Assembly (NCBI RefSeq): GCF_000331775.1
Contig: NZ_CAPJ01000450.1
Location: 1-23,345 of the forward strand
Source: Xanthomonas translucens pv. translucens DSM 18974
GTDB taxonomy: Bacteria > Pseudomonadota > Gammaproteobacteria > Xanthomonadales > Xanthomonadaceae
Length of the DNA: 23,345 bases
Reading direction: 5' to 3'
Below the pieces are notes generated by a model. The model was not told the origin of the DNA and searched no databases. It saw only the letters and a list, made by a program, of their open reading frames with translations. The number at the start of each line of letters is the position of its first letter. Position 1 is the stretch's first letter. Below, piece by piece: positions 1 to 7,226 of the stretch. Made by a program: the position numbers and the translations under genes.

Positions 1-1
1 G

Positions 2-1402
2 ATCCGCGCCGGCGACTGGCAGGTGGCGCCGCTGCCGGCCGCGCTGCAGGACCGCCGCGTCGAGATCACCGGCCCGACCGATCCGAAGATGGTCATCAAC
101 GCGCTGAACTCCGGGGCCAAGGTGTACATGGCCGACTTCGAGGATTCGACCGCGCCGACCTGGCGCAACCTGGTCGCCGGGCAGCGCGCGCTGGCCGAGG
201 CGGTGGCCGGCACGCTGAGCTTCAGCGCGCCGGCGCGCGACGGCAGCCCGGGCAAGCGCTATGCGCTGAAGCCCTACGACGAACAGGCGGTGCTGATCGT
301 GCGCCCGCGTGGCTGGCACCTGGACGAGAAGCATGTGCTGGTCGATGGCCAGGCGCTGGCCGGCGGCCTGTTCGACGCGGCGCTGTTCGCCTTCCACAAC
401 GGCCGCGCGCTGCAGGCCAAGGACCGCGGCCCCTACCTGTACCTGCCCAAGCTGCAGTCGATGGAAGAGGCCGCGCTGTGGGAGGCCGCGCTGTCGCACA
501 TCGAGGCGATGCTAGGCCTGCCGCAGGGCCAGATCAAGGTCACCGTGCTGATCGAGACGCTGCCGGCGGTGTTCGAGATGGACGAGATCCTGCATGCGCT
601 GCGCGAGCGCATCGTCGGCCTGAACTGCGGCCGCTGGGACTACATCTTTTCCTACCTGAAGACCTTCCGCCGCCACCCCGACCGGGTACTGCCCGAGCGC
701 GGCCAGGTGACCATGACCCAGCCGTTCCTGAAGGCGTATTCGGAACTGCTGATCCGCACCTGCCACCGCCGCGGCGCGCATGCGATGGGTGGCATGGCCG
801 CGCAGATCCCGATCGGCCACGACGAGGCCGCCAACGAGCAGGCGATGGCGCGGGTGCGTGCGGACAAGCTGCGCGAAGTCACCGCCGGTCACGACGGTAC
901 CTGGGTCGCGCATCCGGCGCTGATCCCGATCGCCCGCGCCATCTTCGACGAGCACATGCGCGCGCCGAACCAGCACGCCGTGCGCCGCGAGGACGTGCAG
1001 GCCGACCGCGACACGCTGATCGCGCCATCGGTCGGCACGATCACCCGCGCCGGTTTCGAGGGCAACATCGAAGTGTGTGTGCGTTACCTGGCGGCGTGGC
1101 TGGACGGCAACGGCTGCGTGCCGATCCACCATCTGATGGAAGACGCGGCCACCGCCGAGATCAGCCGCAGCCAGCTATGGCAGTGGCTACACGTGGGCGG
1201 CCTGCACCTGGACGACGGCACCGCGATCGACGTCGCGCTGTTCGACGCGTGCATGCGCCAGCTGCCGGCGCGCCTGGGCGAACGCGCGCTGCTGCCCGGC
1301 GGCAACCGCCTGGACGACGCCATTGCGCTGCTGGACACCTTGACCCGCAGCGACGAGCTGGCCGAGTTCCTGACTTTGCCGGCTTACCAGTTGATCGATT
1401 GA
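2..1402 (+). CDS. aceB: Malate synthase A, 5'-truncated by window edge
   Basis: Condenses glyoxylate with acetyl-CoA to malate, the second step of the glyoxylate shunt, in the cytoplasm. The frame is open from base 2, so the true start lies outside the window; a GTG at 23 is internal. 466 residues remain of a family that is usually about 530, so roughly 70 N-terminal residues are missing. Visible hallmarks are the [11 protein letters not shown] segment near the start, the [15 protein letters not shown] signature (about nt 620-665), [11 protein letters not shown] (about nt 780-815), and [13 protein letters not shown] (nt 1135 onward), whose Asp is the expected catalytic base of this family. 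It lies 143 bp upstream of aceA on the same strand, the usual ace arrangement. Identification is firm; regulation cannot be judged because the promoter is outside. Confidence 0.97.
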   Translation: MRAGDWQVAPLPAALQDRRVEITGPTDPKMVINALNSGAKVYMADFEDSTAPTWRNLVAGQRALAEAVAGTLSFSAPARDGSPGKRYALKPYDEQAVLIVRPRGWHLDEKHVLVDGQALAGGLFDAALFAFHNGRALQAKDRGPYLYLPKLQSMEEAALWEAALSHIEAMLGLPQGQIKVTVLIETLPAVFEMDEILHALRERIVGLNCGRWDYIFSYLKTFRRHPDRVLPERGQVTMTQPFLKAYSELLIRTCHRRGAHAMGGMAAQIPIGHDEAANEQAMARVRADKLREVTAGHDGTWVAHPALIPIARAIFDEHMRAPNQHAVRREDVQADRDTLIAPSVGTITRAGFEGNIEVCVRYLAAWLDGNGCVPIHHLMEDAATAEISRSQLWQWLHVGGLHLDDGTAIDVALFDACMRQLPARLGERALLPGGNRLDDAIALLDTLTRSDELAEFLTLPAYQLID

Positions 1403-1410
1403 TTGGAGCT

Positions 1411-1445
1411 GGGAGTGGGGAATCGGGAATGGGGAATCGTGAAAG
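1411..1445. repeat. GGGAATC-type heptad tandem repeat
   Basis: Five consecutive 7-mers follow the aceB stop codon: GGGAGTG, GGGAATC, GGGAATG, GGGAATC, GTGAAAG. The period of 7 is exact and the core GGGAAT is preserved in the middle units. Related heptads on the complementary strand occur at 17637-17657 and 20765-20792. All three sit in intergenic DNA. I recall such G-rich heptads as common in Xanthomonas spacers; no function can be assigned. Confidence 0.7.
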
Positions 1446-1545
1446 CGCCATTCCTGCGCCTGACCTCTCCCGTGCCTTCCATGCGTTTCATCCGATACAC
1501 CGCTCCACCGTTGCATCGCCGTATCCATTCCGAGGAGAGCGCAAG

Positions 1546-2841
1546 ATGAGCACCACGTTGCAGACCGCCGCACAGATTCAGCACGCCTGGGACACCGATC
1601 CGCGCTGGGCCGGGATTACCCGCAACTACACCGCCGCCGACGTGGTGCGCCTGCGCGGCACCGTGCACGTGGAGCATTCGCTGGCCCGGCTCGGCGCCGA
1701 GAAACTGTGGAAGTCCCTGCACGAAAAGGACTTCGTCAACGCGCTGGGCGCGCTGACCGGCAACCAGGCGATGCAGCAGGTCAAGGCCGGGCTCAACGCG
1801 ATCTATCTGTCCGGCTGGCAGGTCGCCGCCGACGCCAACCTGGCCGGGCAGATGTACCCCGACCAGTCGCTGTACCCGGCCGACTCGGTGCCGGCGGTGG
1901 TCAAGCGCATCAACAACACGCTGCTGCGCGCCGACCAGTTGCACCACGCCGAGGGCAAGGACGAGATCGACTTCCTGCAGCCGATCGTGGCCGATGCCGA
2001 GGCCGGTTTCGGCGGCGTGCTCAACGCCTTCGAACTGATGAAGGCGATGATCGAGGCCGGCGCGGCCGGCGTGCACTTCGAGGACCAGCTGGCCTCGGTG
2101 AAGAAGTGCGGGCACATGGGCGGCAAGGTGCTGGTGCCGACCCGCGAGGCGATCGAGAAGCTCAACGCCGCGCGCCTGGCCGCCGACGTGCTGGGCGTGC
2201 CGACGCTGCTGGTCGCGCGCACCGATGCCGAGGCGGCCGACCTGGTGACCAGCGACATCGACCCCAACGACCGCCCGTTCACCACCGGCGAGCGCACCGT
2301 CGAGGGTTTCTTCAAGACCAACAAGGGCCTGGACCAGGCGATCAGCCGCGGCCTGGCCTACGCCCCGTATGCCGACCTGATCTGGTGCGAGACCGGCAAG
2401 CCGGACCTGGCCTTCGCACGCCAGTTCGCCGAGGCGATCCACGCCAAGTTCCCGGGCAAGCTGCTGGCCTACAACTGCTCGCCGAGCTTCAACTGGAAGA
2501 AGAACCTGGACGATGCGACCATCGCCACGTTCCAGCAGGAGATCGCGCGCTACGGCTACAAGTTCCAGTTCATCACCCTGGCCGGGTTCCATGCGCTGAA
2601 CTACTCGATGTTCAACCTGGCCCACGGCTATGCGCGCCGGCAGATGAGCGCCTTCGTCGAGTTGCAGGAAGCCGAGTTCGCCGCCGCCGATCGCGGCTTC
2701 ACCGCGGTCAAGCACCAGCGTGAGGTCGGCACCGGCTACTTCGATGCGGTGACCCAGGCGATCCAGCAAGGCCAGTCCTCCACCACCGCACTGAAGGGCT
2801 CGACGGAAGAAGAGCAGTTCCACGGTGAAAAAGCTGCCTGA
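1546..2841 (+). CDS. aceA: Isocitrate lyase
   Basis: Cleaves isocitrate to glyoxylate and succinate, the first step of the glyoxylate shunt that lets cells grow on acetate or fatty acids. The 431-residue length is normal for the bacterial family. The start ATG at 1546 is preceded by a strong GAGGAG ribosome site (about 1532-1537), which decides against the long upstream extension of the same frame. The family signature [10 protein letters not shown] is present, with catalytic Cys188; [20 protein letters not shown] and [12 protein letters not shown] are further conserved blocks. It follows aceB on the same strand and is closed by a strong terminator at 2887-2913, so aceB-aceA is probably one operon. 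Nothing unusual is seen in the protein. Confidence 0.98.
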   Translation: MSTTLQTAAQIQHAWDTDPRWAGITRNYTAADVVRLRGTVHVEHSLARLGAEKLWKSLHEKDFVNALGALTGNQAMQQVKAGLNAIYLSGWQVAADANLAGQMYPDQSLYPADSVPAVVKRINNTLLRADQLHHAEGKDEIDFLQPIVADAEAGFGGVLNAFELMKAMIEAGAAGVHFEDQLASVKKCGHMGGKVLVPTREAIEKLNAARLAADVLGVPTLLVARTDAEAADLVTSDIDPNDRPFTTGERTVEGFFKTNKGLDQAISRGLAYAPYADLIWCETGKPDLAFARQFAEAIHAKFPGKLLAYNCSPSFNWKKNLDDATIATFQQEIARYGYKFQFITLAGFHALNYSMFNLAHGYARRQMSAFVELQEAEFAAADRGFTAVKHQREVGTGYFDAVTQAIQQGQSSTTALKGSTEEEQFHGEKAA

Positions 2842-2886
2842 CCTGTAGCCCGGCGGCCGTTGCTTGCCGATCCCCAGGGAGCGGAG

Positions 2887-2913
2887 AGCCCGGGTTCGCC
2901 CGGGCTTTTTTTT
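2887..2913 (+). terminator. Rho-independent terminator after aceA
   Basis: A perfect 8-bp stem AGCCCGGG / CCCGGGCT (2887-2894 and 2899-2906) closes on a TTCG tetraloop and runs directly into eight T (2906-2913). It lies 46 bp past the aceA stop and should end the aceB-aceA transcript. The rest of the spacer to 3131 shows no further gene; a weak TATGCT -10-like box occurs at 3083-3088. Confidence 0.93.
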
Positions 2914-3131
2914 CCGCGCGGCGGCCTGCGCCCCTGCGTGATGCGGTGTCGATGCGGTGCGCCAGGCGGTCGCGCCACCGCGTGGCGCGAGCGCGGCGGC
3001 AGCAAGCGATTCCAGACCTTTTGCCGTCTCTGTCGGCTGCGAGATTGGCTGCGACCTTACGGTGAACGCCGTGTTCAGATGTTATGCTTCGCACAAGATG
3101 GCCGGCGACGCCAAGAGTAGTAGGTAGCTGG

Positions 3132-4178
3132 ATGAGCTGCGACAGCGCCGCGTCCAATGCACGCGAGACAATTTCGACGATGGGTGTGGCCGCTCCCAAG
3201 CCCAATGAGCTGGCGGTGTTGACCGCCGCGGAACTGCGTCTATTCTCCGAGTTCGGCCGTTCGCGCACGGTGCGTGCCGGCGACGTGCTGTTCCGGCGCG
3301 GCGACGGCGGCAGCGCCATGTTCGTGATCGGCAGCGGCGTGATCGACCTGGATTTCGGCGAGGACCTGGTCGTCAAGCATCTCGGCCACGGCGAATTCTT
3401 CGGCGAACTGGGCTTGTTGATCGGCAGCCACATGCGCAGCGCCGACGCCATCGCCGCCAGCGACGGCGTGCTGGTCGAGCTGGATCACGACGACTTCCAG
3501 CGCCTGGTGGAGCGCGATCCGAGCCTGGTCGCCTACTTCCTGCGCCGTACCGTCATGCGCGTGGTGATGAACGAGCAGACCCTGATCCGCCAGCTGCGCC
3601 GCCGCAACCACGATCTGGAAGCGGCGCTGGACAATCTCTATGTCACCTCACACCAGCTCACCCAGACCGAAGAGCTGGTGCGCACGGACGAACTGACCGG
3701 CCTGCACAACCGCCGCGGCCTGATCCTGCGCCTGCAGGAGTGCCGCCGCGACGGTCGTTCGCTGGGGCCGGGCCTGCTGTTGATCGACTGCGACCGCTTC
3801 AAGCGCATCAACGACGAGCACGGCCACCTGATCGGCGACCGCGTGCTGCAGAACGTCGCCAACATCCTGCGCTCCGTCGCCGGCCAGGACGACATCGCCT
3901 GCCGCCTCGGCGGCGACGAATTCTGCCTGCTGGTGGCGACCGGCACCGTGGAAGACCTGCGCCGCATCGGCGAGTTCGTCATTGCCACCGTGCAGAACCT
4001 GCTCGGCGTACAGCATCCGGCGCCGCACATCTGCCCGGTCAGCATCGGCATCAGCCGGGTCGATCCGCGGTCCGACTGGAACGACTGGTACGCCAACGCC
4101 GACGCCGCGCTGTACGAGGCCAAGCGCCTCGGCGGCAACCGCTTGTACTGGCACGACCTCGCCGCCGCGCCCTCCTGA
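3132..4178 (+). CDS. Cyclic-nucleotide-binding diguanylate cyclase (CNB-GGDEF), XC_0249-like
   Basis: Predicted cytoplasmic protein that binds a cyclic nucleotide and makes c-di-GMP from GTP. From ATG 3132 it has 348 residues. Residues about 30-145 form a cNMP-binding beta-barrel with a phosphate-binding cassette GELGLLIGSHMRSA holding the expected Glu and Arg; a helical linker follows; residues about 180-345 are a GGDEF domain with DELTGLHNRRG, the metal Asp in DCDRFKRIND, and an intact GGDEF at 260-264. The allosteric RxxD inhibitory site is absent (GQDD at that place). Alternative in-frame ATGs are 3084 and 3180; no start has a good ribosome site, and 3084 overlaps a possible -10 box, so 3132 is tentative. 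The cyclase starts 22 bp downstream, suggesting one operon. From memory the X. campestris homologue XC_0249 binds cGMP (An et al. 2013, EMBO J). Confidence 0.92.
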   Translation: MSCDSAASNARETISTMGVAAPKPNELAVLTAAELRLFSEFGRSRTVRAGDVLFRRGDGGSAMFVIGSGVIDLDFGEDLVVKHLGHGEFFGELGLLIGSHMRSADAIAASDGVLVELDHDDFQRLVERDPSLVAYFLRRTVMRVVMNEQTLIRQLRRRNHDLEAALDNLYVTSHQLTQTEELVRTDELTGLHNRRGLILRLQECRRDGRSLGPGLLLIDCDRFKRINDEHGHLIGDRVLQNVANILRSVAGQDDIACRLGGDEFCLLVATGTVEDLRRIGEFVIATVQNLLGVQHPAPHICPVSIGISRVDPRSDWNDWYANADAALYEAKRLGGNRLYWHDLAAAPS

Positions 4179-4200
4179 TCCAGGCCCCCTCGAGCTGCCC

Positions 4201-6837
4201 ATGAACGACGTCCGCCCGCCTCAGCCCGAGGTCCCGCAACTACGCACCCTGCTGTTGACCGACCTGTGCGATTCGATGGCGCTGGTGGAGCGGCTCGGCG
4301 ACGCCAACGCCGCCGAGCTGTTCAAACTGCACGACGCGCTGGTGCTGGAACTGCAGCAGCGCTGGCGCGGGCGCCTGATCGACCGTTCCGACGGCCTGCT
4401 GCTGCTGTTCGAGCGCCCGATCGACGGCCTCGGCTTCGCCCTGGACTACAGCCGCGGCCTGCACGCGCTGGGCACGCAGCGCAAGCTGCAACTGAACGTG
4501 CGCGCCGGCCTGCACGTGGGCGAAGTGCTGACCTGGCGCAACAGCGATGCCGCGGTGCAGGTCGGCGCCAAGCCGTTGGAAGTGGAGGGCCTGGCCAAGC
4601 CGACCGCAGCGCGGCTGATGACCCTGGCACGTCCCGGGCAGATCCTGCTGTCGGCGGTGGCCGAGTCGCTGACCCACCGCGCCGCGCGCGAACTGGGCGA
4701 GCGCGGCGAGCGCCTGCTGTGGAAATCGCACGGCCGCTGGCGCTTCAAGGGCGTGCCCACGGCGCAGGAGATCTACGAAGTCGGCGAGATCGGCAACACC
4801 CCCTTGCGCGCGCCGAAGCCGACGCCGAAGGCGTGGCGGGACATCCCGTTGTGGCGGCGGCCGGCGGCGCTGCTGGCTGAGGCGACGCTGACCTTGGGGG
4901 CGGTCGCCGCGCTGCTGTTCTTCGGCCGGCCGGAGCCGGCCATCGCGTTCGCCGAGCGCGACTGGGTCGTGGTCGCCGACCTGCGCAACCTCACTGGCAA
5001 CGCGATGCTCGATGCTTCGCTCGACCAGGCGTTCCGGATCAGCCTGGAGCAATCGCGTTACGTCAACCTGCTCAGCGACCTCAAGGTGCGCGACACCCTG
5101 TGCCGGATGAAGCGTAGTCCCGACAGCAAGCTCGATCGCGCGGTCGCCTCGGAGATCGCGCTGCGTGACGGCGCCCGCGCGGTGATCCTGCCGACCGTCG
5201 CCGAAGTGGACGGCCGCATCCGCGTTACCGTGGAATTGGTCGACCCGGCGACGCAAGCGACCGTGCATACCGAATCGCAGACCGGACGCGGGCTGGAGTC
5301 GGTGTTGGCGTCGGTGGACACGGTCAGCGGCCAGTTGCGGCAGCAGCTCGGCGAAGCCATCCAGTCGGTCGAGCAGGCATCCAAGCCGTTGCCGCAGGTC
5401 ACCACATCCAATCTGGATGCGTTGCGTTCCTACGCATTGGGTCTGGAGGCGACGGGGCAGGGCAACTGGACGCAAGCGGAACAGCATTTCCGCGTGGCTA
5501 TCGAGCTTGATCCGCAGTTCGCGCTGGCCTACGTCGGCATCGCCCGGGTGCTTGCAGCGGCCTCCGACCGCGCTGCGGCGATGCCGTATCTGCAGAAGGC
5601 ACAGCAATACGCATCACGTCTGCCGGCACGCGACCGGCTCTATCTTGCGGCATGGGCGGACGAACTCCAGGACAGTCCGGCCGCCTTGGCAGGATGGGAG
5701 CAGTTGCTGCGCTTGTATCCGGACAGCTTCGCCGCACACGGCAATGCGTTCTGGCATCTGTTCCAGGCCAATCGGTTCGCCGACGCATTGCCGCATGCCG
5801 TCGCCGCCGACACCGTGCAGGATCCGTATCGGTCGATCGCCACCGACGACATCGGCCGCGTGTATCTGGTGCAGGGAAAGTTGCAGCAGGCCAAGGCACA
5901 GTTCACCCGGATTGCGCTGCAGCACAAGAGCGGACCCGGCCGGCGCCTGGCCAATGTGCTGGCGCTGCAGGGCAAGTATGCCGAGGCCGAGGCGCGGCTG
6001 CGCGCCATTCCCAAGAGCGACTATGCGAACGATGACATGGTGCCGCGCCTGGACCTGATCGCGCTGAAGCTGGACCAGGGCAAATGGAATCAGGTCGCCG
6101 TCGAACTCGGCGATGCGATCAAGGCCAGTCGCTCGGCCAACGACTTCACCCAGGCACAGTTCGGCTTCGTGCAGTTGTCGGTCCTGGCGTTGACGTTGCC
6201 GTCCGCCAAGGTGTTGCCGCGGCTGCGGCAATGGCAGAACGTCCAGCTGCAGATACAACAGAGGGTTCTTCCGGGCGAGCCATACGCGGCCGATCGCGCC
6301 GCGCTCATTCTCGCCTCCGCCTATCTGGCGCAACGGCTGGGCGACGACGCGCTGTCGGCGCGCACGCTGGAGGTTGTAGGCACTTGGGCGCAGACATCGG
6401 CGGATCCGGCACTGGGCAAGTTGCTGCGGGTCGTGCAGGCGGGTCAGCTCCGCTTGCGCGGCGAGTATGCGCAGGCGCTCGCGTTGCTGGCACCGCGCGA
6501 TGACGATCTGCTGCAGTCACGGGTGGCGCTATACCTCACCTTGCAGGCGGCCGGGGAGCACCGGCAGGCGCTGGTGCAGGCGGATTGGATCGGCGAACAC
6601 CGAGGCCTCGCCTATGGCGAAGCCTCGGTATCGCAGTCGCTGCAGGCCTTGAATGTCGCCGATACGCGCATGGCTTCACGTTGGGCGGCGCAAACCCTGT
6701 CGCAGATGGACAGGGTCCCGGATGCGCAGCGGCGGATCAAGGCGCTGTTCGCCGCATGGCCCAGCGCCACGATGCCGGCTTACTTGAGAGAGACGGTCGA
6801 GGCGACCTTGCCTGCTTCGAAAGCGAAAATGACGTGA
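4201..6837 (+). CDS. Membrane class III nucleotidyl cyclase with TPR region (putative peptide modification system cyclase)
   Basis: 878 residues. Residues 14-195 are a class III cyclase homology domain: TDLCDS with metal Asp21, second metal Asp64 in RSDGLLLLF, RAGLHVGEV (101-109), and the transition-state-type Arg138 in TAARLM. The purine-selecting Lys and the Asn preceding the Arg are not at their usual places. One membrane helix lies at about 222-242, placing the rest in the periplasm if the N-terminus is cytoplasmic. Residues about 248-400 resemble a FlgO/CsgG-like module (WVVVADLRNLTGN), and about 403-870 are TPR-like repeats. I recall this family as TIGR04510, co-occurring with the peptide and dehydrogenase families encoded next door, and as X. 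campestris XC_0250, reported to make cGMP. Its last 58 bp overlap the peptide gene tail to tail. The TPR part uses more TTG/GCA-type codons than its neighbours, by eye. Confidence 0.9.
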   Translation: MNDVRPPQPEVPQLRTLLLTDLCDSMALVERLGDANAAELFKLHDALVLELQQRWRGRLIDRSDGLLLLFERPIDGLGFALDYSRGLHALGTQRKLQLNVRAGLHVGEVLTWRNSDAAVQVGAKPLEVEGLAKPTAARLMTLARPGQILLSAVAESLTHRAARELGERGERLLWKSHGRWRFKGVPTAQEIYEVGEIGNTPLRAPKPTPKAWRDIPLWRRPAALLAEATLTLGAVAALLFFGRPEPAIAFAERDWVVVADLRNLTGNAMLDASLDQAFRISLEQSRYVNLLSDLKVRDTLCRMKRSPDSKLDRAVASEIALRDGARAVILPTVAEVDGRIRVTVELVDPATQATVHTESQTGRGLESVLASVDTVSGQLRQQLGEAIQSVEQASKPLPQVTTSNLDALRSYALGLEATGQGNWTQAEQHFRVAIELDPQFALAYVGIARVLAAASDRAAAMPYLQKAQQYASRLPARDRLYLAAWADELQDSPAALAGWEQLLRLYPDSFAAHGNAFWHLFQANRFADALPHAVAADTVQDPYRSIATDDIGRVYLVQGKLQQAKAQFTRIALQHKSGPGRRLANVLALQGKYAEAEARLRAIPKSDYANDDMVPRLDLIALKLDQGKWNQVAVELGDAIKASRSANDFTQAQFGFVQLSVLALTLPSAKVLPRLRQWQNVQLQIQQRVLPGEPYAADRAALILASAYLAQRLGDDALSARTLEVVGTWAQTSADPALGKLLRVVQAGQLRLRGEYAQALALLAPRDDDLLQSRVALYLTLQAAGEHRQALVQADWIGEHRGLAYGEASVSQSLQALNVADTRMASRWAAQTLSQMDRVPDAQRRIKALFAAWPSATMPAYLRETVEATLPASKAKMT

Positions 6838-7121
6838 TGGTTGCCGCCCACCGTCAGGTGGCTGACCAACTCCTTGCGCGCCTTGGCGATTTCTTCCTTC
6901 GACGCCAGTTGCTGCGAGGTCATGCAGTAGAACGGCGCGCCTTGCTTGGGTGGCGCCGGGTCCGCGGCCAGCTCCTGATCGGCCGGCTTGTAGCCGAGGC
7001 TGGCCAGGGCGGCGACCGGATTTTCCTGGAAGCTGGCGCGGAACGCGTCGTCGCTGCTCAGCAGCTCCAGCAGGCGGTCGGCGATGTCGGCAGGCAACGG
7101 ATCGTGGCGTGCGGTATTCAT
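6780..7121 (-). CDS. Putative modified peptide with nitrile-hydratase-like leader (TIGR04509-like)
   Basis: 113 residues from ATG 7121; ATG 7133 in the same frame would add four. A GAGATGA-like ribosome site precedes 7121. Residues 8-46 (PADIADRLLELL, FRASFQENPVAALASLGY) resemble the nitrile-hydratase-alpha-like leaders of ribosomal natural-product precursors. A Pro/Ala/Asp linker (46-62) follows, then PFYCMTS with the only cysteine (Cys66), a charged helix (74-88), a double glycine (Gly92-Gly93) and a 20-residue tail rich in Val, Phe, Ser and Thr. It lies between, and opposite to, the cyclase and dehydrogenase genes, as I recall for the TIGR04509/04510/04511 trio. Residues 96-113 are encoded wholly inside the cyclase 3' end on the other strand. 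Whether it is modified, cleaved or exported is unknown; no signal peptide is seen and it is not a nitrile hydratase enzyme (too short, no CxxCxC metal motif). Confidence 0.87.
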   Translation of the reverse strand: MNTARHDPLPADIADRLLELLSSDDAFRASFQENPVAALASLGYKPADQELAADPAPPKQGAPFYCMTSQQLASKEEIAKARKELVSHLTVGGNHHVIFAFEAGKVASTVSLK

Positions 7122-7178
7122 TAGGCGTGTCATCTCGCAGGGAAGGGCGGTATTGGGCGCGACGCGTAAGGCGCAACC

Positions 7179-7198
7179 ACTATGTCTATCGGCATAAT
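7179..7198. promoter_or_regulatory. Imperfect inverted repeat / possible promoter between peptide and dehydrogenase genes
   Basis: ACTATG and CATAAT are inverted 6-mers with one mismatch around an 8-bp spacer, inside the 105-bp divergent spacer 7122-7226. CATAAT (7193-7198) matches a -10 box in 5 of 6 positions for the plus-strand dehydrogenase, though no good -35 is seen. For the minus strand TTCAAC-17-GATAGA is a weak possible promoter for the peptide. It could be a shared operator; this is tentative. Confidence 0.3.
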
Positions 7199-7226
7199 CG
7201 CCCACCAGTTGAATAGGTCTTTCCGC

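Noticed and set aside
478..1545. Long 5' extension of the isocitrate lyase frame
   Set aside because: It runs antiphase through malate synthase with an Arg/Pro-rich translation; the real start at 1546 has a strong ribosome site.
1384..2823. 479-codon minus-strand open frame across aceA
   Set aside because: Complement of a highly G/C-biased gene; no domain in its translation and aceA is certain.
3084..3131. ATG 3084 as start of the CNB-GGDEF gene
   Set aside because: No ribosome site, overlaps a TATGCT -10-like box, and the added residues show no family resemblance; kept as an alternative only.
4201..6837. The cyclase as a LanC-type peptide cyclase
   Set aside because: The domain is a class III nucleotidyl cyclase (TDLCDS, RSDG, TAARL); no LanC zinc ligands are seen.
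6780..7121. Peptide gene as a nitrile hydratase subunit
   Set aside because: Only 113 residues, no CxxCxC metal-binding motif and no beta subunit nearby; the resemblance is limited to the leader-like helix region.
7182..7226. ATG 7182 as start of the dehydrogenase
   Set aside because: It lies within the candidate promoter or operator, whereas 7227 has TAGGT at proper distance and a family-like MRVRRC start.
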